Shown here: positions 5,133 to 8,670 of the stretch, one piece after another
Position numbering within the stretch: the stretch's first letter is position 1
Layout: every line of letters begins with the position of its first letter
DNA from: an uncultured Pseudobdellovibrionaceae bacterium
GTDB lineage: Bacteria; Bdellovibrionota; Bdellovibrionia; Bdellovibrionales; Bdellovibrionaceae
Assembly: GCA_937900305.1 (NCBI GenBank)
Contig: CALCCV010000321.1
Location: forward strand, 1-8,670
Length of the DNA: 8,670 nt
Direction of reading: 5' to 3'
Made by a program: the position numbers and the translations under genes
Notes under the pieces: generated by a model
Database searches by the model: none
What the model saw: the letters and a program-made list of their open reading frames with translations, nothing else
What the model was told of the DNA's origin: nothing

Positions 5133-7580
5133 ATGAGACTTTCGAAACTGCGCAAATTTGCGTATCTGCTTCCTACTTTTTTTGCGATACTCTCTTTTCA
5201 AAACTGTTCGCAAGTGAACTTTCAAGATTTAGAAGCCGAGTCCGTTCGCAAAATTCAATCTGACGGCGGTGCCGGTTCCCTGGCGGGATCTCTCAAAATA
5301 AATGACGGCAAAGAATTTACCAATGACCTGAATGTCCAGCTGACTCTATCCAGCGAAGGCGCCACCGAAATGTATGTCACAGACGACAGCCTGTGTGAAA
5401 AACAAGGCCTCTGGGAGCCCTATACAACGGAGAGAGGTTGGGTTCTCAAAGAACTCAACAAAGCGACATCTGTCTACGTCAGATTCATCAAAACCGTCGG
5501 CGATAAAGTCGAATCCTCAGGTTGTTTGCAAGCTGCGATCACTCATGACAATTCTCCCGCTGACTTGGAGTTTTTGAAAAAACCGGATGACTTTGTTAAC
5601 GACACTCGTGCCGACTTTACAGTGAAAGGCATGGACTCTTCCAGCGGAGTCGACCGCTATGAGTGTCGCATTGACAAAGAGGCCCCGCAAAAATGTGATG
5701 ACTTGTTTTTCTTCGAAGGTCTGACCGAAGACGCTCACAAGGTGTATGTTCGTGTGTATGATATGGCCGGAAATAAATCCGATGAACTTGAACACAACTG
5801 GCTCGTGGACCTCACAAACCCGGTGGTTGAATTTATCAATCCCAAGCCAGACTCAGTTAGCGGAACGTCTTCTGCCGTTTTCAAATTCAGTGCTAAAGAT
5901 CTGCCGGCGCCGAAGACAGGCGTAATGAGTGGAATCAAAGAGATTTACTGCAGCCTTGACGGCGGGGAACCCGAAGTTTGTCTTTCTCCCGTCATGCTTT
6001 CAAAATTGCCCGATGGCCCTCACACCTTCACAGTTCACGCCGTTGACAAAGCGGGCAATCCGTCAGCTCCTATCACTCACAACTGGACTGTCGACACGCT
6101 AGCCTCTGGACCTTTCACTATCATCGGCGTCACCGGTGGCAGCGAAAACCGCATCGACGAATGGCTAGGCACTGCACTCACTCCCACAGTTCATTGGCAA
6201 TCGTCTCAAGGCGCCGTTCGTTACAGTGTCGCCATTCTGTCAATGTCCGAGAAAACGATCTGCGCCGAAAAATCAATAGCGGCCGTGGACAAACCCTCAT
6301 TGGCATTTCCCGAAGCTAGCTGCAAGTTGGTCAACGGGACCTCTTATCTAGCTCGCGTGCTGGCGTACGACAACATCGGACATCCCAAGTCCGCACCAGA
6401 CTTTAAATTCACAGTCGATGTCATCGCACCTGTCGTGGCGATTAAAACCCCAGTGATTTCTGAGGATCACAAGGTTATTAAAATTGATTTCACAATTTCA
6501 GATGCAATCTCGGGAGTCGAAAGCGGCGAATGTGTTCGCAGCCTCGCTAGTTCGCAAGAAAAAACGGTCTGCACTGGCAAGACTGAACTGGTTTACAAAG
6601 ATCTCACACCAGGCACGCACAGCTTTCTTATTTCCGCAGGAGATGTGGCCGGCAATCCCATGACCTCACCAGCCACCAGCTTCTTGTTGAAAAAATTGAA
6701 ACTGATTGAAACAGAACTCACCGTGGCTCCACCGCCTTCAAAAGTGGATATATTGATGGTGATCGATGACTCCGGCTCAATGAAAGAAGAGCAAGCCGAA
6801 CTGAGTCAGCGGCTGTCGGCCTTCACCAGTGTGATCGGTGCGTTGGATTGGCAAATTTGCATGATTTCAACCGACCCGCGCCTCGATGGAAATTTGAAAG
6901 TCATCGCCGGCACGACAGATCTTTATGCCATCAACAAAAACACACCGGACTTCAATAACAAATTTGTAAATACGGTGTTGTCTTTTGGGGTCAAAGGCTC
7001 GGGTGAAGAACAAGGGATCTATACCGCAAACCAAGCAGTTTTAAGAAAAGACAACCGCTGCTTTCGAGCCGACGCTGCCTTTGCCACGATCATTTTGTCT
7101 GACGAAGATGAATTGAGTGTCGGTTGGGATCCAACCCTCAGCAAAGACAGTCAATACCGTCTTCCGGGCAAAAAAAATCTACCCGCATCTTTGCTCGCGA
7201 ACGTGGCCACTGCATTGGGCAACCAAAAAATCTTCACCTTTCACTCCTTGATTTTGAAACCCGGTGACACCGAATGCATGGCAAAAAGCGGCCTCCACTA
7301 CGGCGCTCGTTATGCCGAACTTTCAATACTGACCAGCGGAATTGTGGCTAGCAAATGTGCGGCGAATTACGGCACGGAATTGGCGGCTTTCGGGAAAAGC
7401 ATCATTCGAAGCTTAGATACGATCAGCTTGCTATGTCAGCCCGAAGGAGCCTTCAAATACACGACAAATCCCGAGATTCGAGATTTGATTTCCAATGTGA
7501 AAGGCAACAAAGTGACTTTCACTCCAGGCTTGCCTCCCACGACCCAACTGAAAATGCGATACTATTGCGAAGTTCCGTGA
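5133..7580 (+). CDS. Large lipoprotein with Ig-like repeats and a von Willebrand factor A domain
   Basis: This is a surface or periplasmic protein of 815 residues, probably binding a protein or cell-wall partner; its function is unknown. The N-terminus MRLSKLRKFAYLL, a hydrophobic stretch and FQNCS make Cys25 the likely lipidated residue, with Ser26 suggesting the outer membrane. About five Ig-like modules follow (roughly 52-140, 143-227, 229-321, 327-430, 432-520). Modules two and four carry D-x-AGN-type ends (YDMAGN 209-214, GDVAGN 503-508), and module three has HTFTVHAVDKAGN (297-309). Module four by position (327-430) looks more fibronectin-III-like. A von Willebrand A domain spans about 536-765: VDILMVIDDSGSM (538-550) holds the metal-binding DxSxS (Asp545, Ser547, Ser549), ISTD (578-581) may give the threonine, and IILSDEDE (653-660) the late aspartate. 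A GSGEEQG loop lies at 622-628. The tail (766-815) ends YYCEVP. Sixteen cysteines besides Cys25 fall as one pair per Ig module plus six in the VWA and tail. Start fixed by GGGGGA. Homologues are expected in Bdellovibrio and myxobacteria. Confidence 0.9.
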   Translation: MRLSKLRKFAYLLPTFFAILSFQNCSQVNFQDLEAESVRKIQSDGGAGSLAGSLKINDGKEFTNDLNVQLTLSSEGATEMYVTDDSLCEKQGLWEPYTTERGWVLKELNKATSVYVRFIKTVGDKVESSGCLQAAITHDNSPADLEFLKKPDDFVNDTRADFTVKGMDSSSGVDRYECRIDKEAPQKCDDLFFFEGLTEDAHKVYVRVYDMAGNKSDELEHNWLVDLTNPVVEFINPKPDSVSGTSSAVFKFSAKDLPAPKTGVMSGIKEIYCSLDGGEPEVCLSPVMLSKLPDGPHTFTVHAVDKAGNPSAPITHNWTVDTLASGPFTIIGVTGGSENRIDEWLGTALTPTVHWQSSQGAVRYSVAILSMSEKTICAEKSIAAVDKPSLAFPEASCKLVNGTSYLARVLAYDNIGHPKSAPDFKFTVDVIAPVVAIKTPVISEDHKVIKIDFTISDAISGVESGECVRSLASSQEKTVCTGKTELVYKDLTPGTHSFLISAGDVAGNPMTSPATSFLLKKLKLIETELTVAPPPSKVDILMVIDDSGSMKEEQAELSQRLSAFTSVIGALDWQICMISTDPRLDGNLKVIAGTTDLYAINKNTPDFNNKFVNTVLSFGVKGSGEEQGIYTANQAVLRKDNRCFRADAAFATIILSDEDELSVGWDPTLSKDSQYRLPGKKNLPASLLANVATALGNQKIFTFHSLILKPGDTECMAKSGLHYGARYAELSILTSGIVASKCAANYGTELAAFGKSIIRSLDTISLLCQPEGAFKYTTNPEIRDLISNVKGNKVTFTPGLPPTTQLKMRYYCEVP

Positions 7581-7603
7581 TCACTGATCACTGCGAATCA
7601 CTG
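7577..7603. repeat. Three short ATCACTG repeats across two convergent stop codons
   Basis: ATCACTG occurs at 7580-7586, 7587-7593 and 7597-7603, the first two in perfect tandem and the third after three bases. The palindrome GTGATCAC (7577-7584) overlaps the stop of the Ig/VWA gene, and a second TGATCA covers the stop of the YqjD-like gene on the other strand. The stretch is too short and lacks a T-run, so I see no terminator for either gene here. It may simply be replication slippage. Confidence 0.6.
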
Positions 7604-7887
7604 CGGCGAAATAAAAACCTTCCGACCAGTAGACCAGAAAATAGACTCAAGCCGACGGCAAGCAAAGGCCGTTGGCGCACTCGACTGGTCAAGTTCTCTA
7701 GGCGCTCTTTCCCATGATCAAATTTCGTTTTAATGTCTTGAATTTTTTCGGCGGTCAAACACACTCGCTCAGACAAATGATCCATCGCGGATTCAAAGCG
7801 CGATTCGCTTTGGGCCACCTTAGCTTTCGCCGACGCCAGTTCATTTTTTAGGTCAGTGGTTGAGCGGGTTTCGAAGTTCGATTCCAT
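7588..7887 (-). CDS. Small tail-anchored membrane protein, YqjD/ElaB (DUF883/DUF3618)-like
   Basis: This protein has 99 residues. Residues 10-70 are charged and heptad-like (TDLKNELASAKAKVAQ, then RFESAMDHLSERV), predicting a long amphipathic helix or coiled coil in the cytoplasm. Residues 71-94 read RQRPLLAVGLSLFSGLLVGR followed by FLFRR, matching the RxxP-glycine-rich membrane tail of YqjD/ElaB proteins, which in E. coli bind ribosomes at the inner membrane in stationary phase. DUF3618 proteins have a similar layout, so the subfamily is open. AAAGG eight bases before ATG 7887 supports the start. Its start lies inside the YqjE-like gene (35-base overlap), indicating translational coupling. 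The stop is 7 bases from the stop of the convergent lipoprotein gene. Confidence 0.8.
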   Translation of the reverse strand: MESNFETRSTTDLKNELASAKAKVAQSESRFESAMDHLSERVCLTAEKIQDIKTKFDHGKERLENLTSRVRQRPLLAVGLSLFSGLLVGRFLFRRSDSQ

Positions 7888-8269
7888 CTTTTATTCCTTT
7901 CGCGGATTTGCCTTTCACTTCTTGCAAAGTCCGGTAGGCCAAACCTCCGCCGATCAGGGCCAGCACCGCCCCGACAATCAGCGAACTTAGCCAATAATTT
8001 TCGTTCAAAATTTTTCCGAGCCCAATAACTAAAAAAGCACACAGAGGACCCGAGCTCACCAACGCCACAAGGGCGAAAACGACCAGTTTGGTGAATTGAA
8101 CTCGCAACTCCTGCAAATTCATCTTAGCTTCGGCCTTAAAGAGGGCCATTTCCCCCTGCACCAGGTCCTTCGTGCTGAGGCCAAGATCGCGCAGAATGCG
8201 GGCGAAGGAGTCGGCTTCCACATTGGTTTTTGAATCGGTTTTTGAATATCCAGATTGCAACTCTGCCAA
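7853..8269 (-). CDS. YqjE-like (phage-holin superfamily 6, PF07332-type) inner-membrane protein
   Basis: This protein has 138 residues. A cytoplasmic amphipathic N-terminus carries the family pattern LSTKDLVQGEMALFKAEAK (31-49), and two membrane hairpin helices follow at about 60-86 (KLVVFALVALVSSGPLCAF onward) and 92-114 (WLSSLIVGAVLALIGGGL). The C-terminus is short and basic. Such proteins often sit next to DUF883/DUF3618 genes, as here; the pair is usually linked with envelope stress or stationary phase, although the molecular role is poorly known and nothing shows it is a phage holin. The start is a TTG at 8269 with GGGGGG (8275-8280) five bases upstream. A GTG at codon 17 is an alternative without a ribosome site. 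The gene order E-like then D-like is the reverse of the E. coli yqjD-yqjE order. Confidence 0.85.
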   Translation of the reverse strand: MAELQSGYSKTDSKTNVEADSFARILRDLGLSTKDLVQGEMALFKAEAKMNLQELRVQFTKLVVFALVALVSSGPLCAFLVIGLGKILNENYWLSSLIVGAVLALIGGGLAYRTLQEVKGKSAKGIKDGIELRNPLNH

Positions 8270-8305
8270 CTGCGCCCCCCGGCTTTGAAACTCACTTTTC
8301 GATTT

Positions 8306-8394
8306 AAAACTGGAACACTTTCATGTTGATGGCAGCATTTGGTATTGAAATTACAGGTTTTTTTTCCTCATCAACACGAAACTATTCCAGTTTT
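8306..8394. repeat. Imperfect 26-base inverted repeat with a 37-base centre
   Basis: The left arm 8306-8331 begins AAAACTGGAA and ends TGTTGATG. The right arm 8369-8394 begins CATCAACA and ends TTCCAGTTTT. The arms pair at 23 of 26 positions. The centre (8332-8368) contains a run of eight T. The flanks carry the direct repeat TTTTCGA at 8296-8302 and 8394-8400, which could be a target-site duplication, though it is T-rich and offset from the arm ends by a few bases. The right arm is followed by a T-run (8391-8397), so a bidirectional terminator is another reading. It lies 37 bases upstream of the YqjE-like start and so could affect that operon. Confidence 0.65.
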
Positions 8395-8397
8395 TTT

Positions 8398-8670
8398 CGA
8401 ATCCTCGTCGAATTGATTTCCCTTAGAACTCCATTCTTTATACGCCTGACCACCGCAAAGTCTGAAAGGGAAATTGGCGAACTGAGTTTTCACAAGGTAA
8501 TCCCTGTCGGGCAGCACACAGTGAAATGGAGAATGAGCTTATGAAAATGGAACATTTCAAACTTGCAACTGGCCATAAATAGAGAATCCCGAGAAGAGCT
8601 GTCATCCCAAAGCGAGACACGGTAAACTGGTATTGCAGCAGCTTCAAAATTCCGGACTCTTGGAGGCCAC
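8398..8670. other. No supported gene; possible tail of an off-window gene
   Basis: No start codon with a ribosome site opens a convincing coding frame here. On the minus strand a frame is open from the right edge to a stop at 8438-8440 (about 76 codons). Its first half reads plausibly (GLQESGILKLLQYQF, then a hydrophobic stretch at about 8590-8550), but its second half is rich in Ser, Cys and Phe and looks non-coding, so I do not call it. A 9-base inverted repeat, ATTTCCCTT (8416-8424) and AAGGGAAAT (8465-8473), encloses about 40 bases. A 13-codon frame at 8541-8582 (MKMEHFKLATGHK) has GGAG nine bases upstream but nothing to back it. Confidence 0.3.

Noticed and set aside
7853..8269. Prophage holin
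   Set aside because: Only the YqjE superfamily name relates to holins; no endolysin or other phage gene is near, and the partner is a YqjD/DUF3618-like protein.
8306..8394. Integron attC-type recombination site
   Set aside because: The arm ends lack the RYYYAAC and GTTRRRY core sites, and no integrase or cassette array is visible.
8323..8544. 73-codon plus-strand frame
   Set aside because: It starts inside the inverted repeat, has no ribosome site and reads through clearly non-coding T-rich sequence.
8438..8668. Minus-strand open frame entering from the right edge
   Set aside because: The first half is plausible but the rest looks random, and no start or family can be recognised; kept only as a note in the region entry.
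1..8670. CRISPR array, tRNA or rRNA genes
   Set aside because: No regularly spaced repeats and no tRNA- or rRNA-like stretches were found on either strand by reading.

Overview
The window looks like chromosomal DNA of a Bdellovibrio-like bacterium (Bdellovibrionota), or less likely another predatory or delta-type Gram-negative. The reasons are moderate GC, a tripartite drug pump typical of Gram-negatives, a large lipoprotein beginning with a hydrophobic stretch and the unusual Phe-Gln-Asn-Cys lipid-attachment motif that I associate from memory with Bdellovibrio, and a myxobacterial/bdellovibrial style von Willebrand A domain. This assignment is inference; there is no rRNA or other marker gene here.

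Region 1 (1-3979) is a drug-efflux module. On the minus strand, in transcription order, lie an outer-membrane channel of the TolC family (3387-1960), an EmrA/HlyD-type periplasmic adaptor (1918-1070) and an EmrB/QacA-type major facilitator pump (1037 to beyond the left edge). Gaps of 41 and 32 bases suggest one operon. A MarR-family repressor gene (3464-3979) is divergent. The 76-base space between it and the channel gene holds three copies of an ATAGTT/AACTAT half-site and a 12-base palindrome, which look like a shared operator.

Region 2 (3980-7580) is on the plus strand. A lipoprotein thiol-disulfide oxidoreductase with a CPYC active site (4100-4879) has its own good promoter and a near-perfect 20-base palindrome upstream. 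After a 253-base gap comes an 815-residue lipoprotein (5133-7580) made of about five Ig-like modules followed by a von Willebrand A domain with a metal-ion-binding motif. That protein has 16 cysteines besides the lipid cysteine, two per Ig-like module, so it is a plausible, though unproven, client of the neighbouring oxidoreductase.

Region 3 (7588-8269) is on the minus strand and converges on the large lipoprotein gene with only 7 bases between stop codons. Two small overlapping membrane-protein genes resemble the YqjE (phage-holin-like superfamily 6) and YqjD/ElaB (DUF883/DUF3618-like) envelope-stress pair. Region 4 (8270-8670) has no convincing gene. It contains a 26-base imperfect inverted repeat (8306-8394) flanked by a short direct repeat, which may be a small mobile-element relic or a large RNA hairpin.

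I did not find an obviously new defence or mobile system. The most interesting items are the cysteine-paired Ig/VWA lipoprotein next to a lipidated disulfide enzyme, the compact MarR operator region, and the inverted repeat upstream of the YqjE-like gene.
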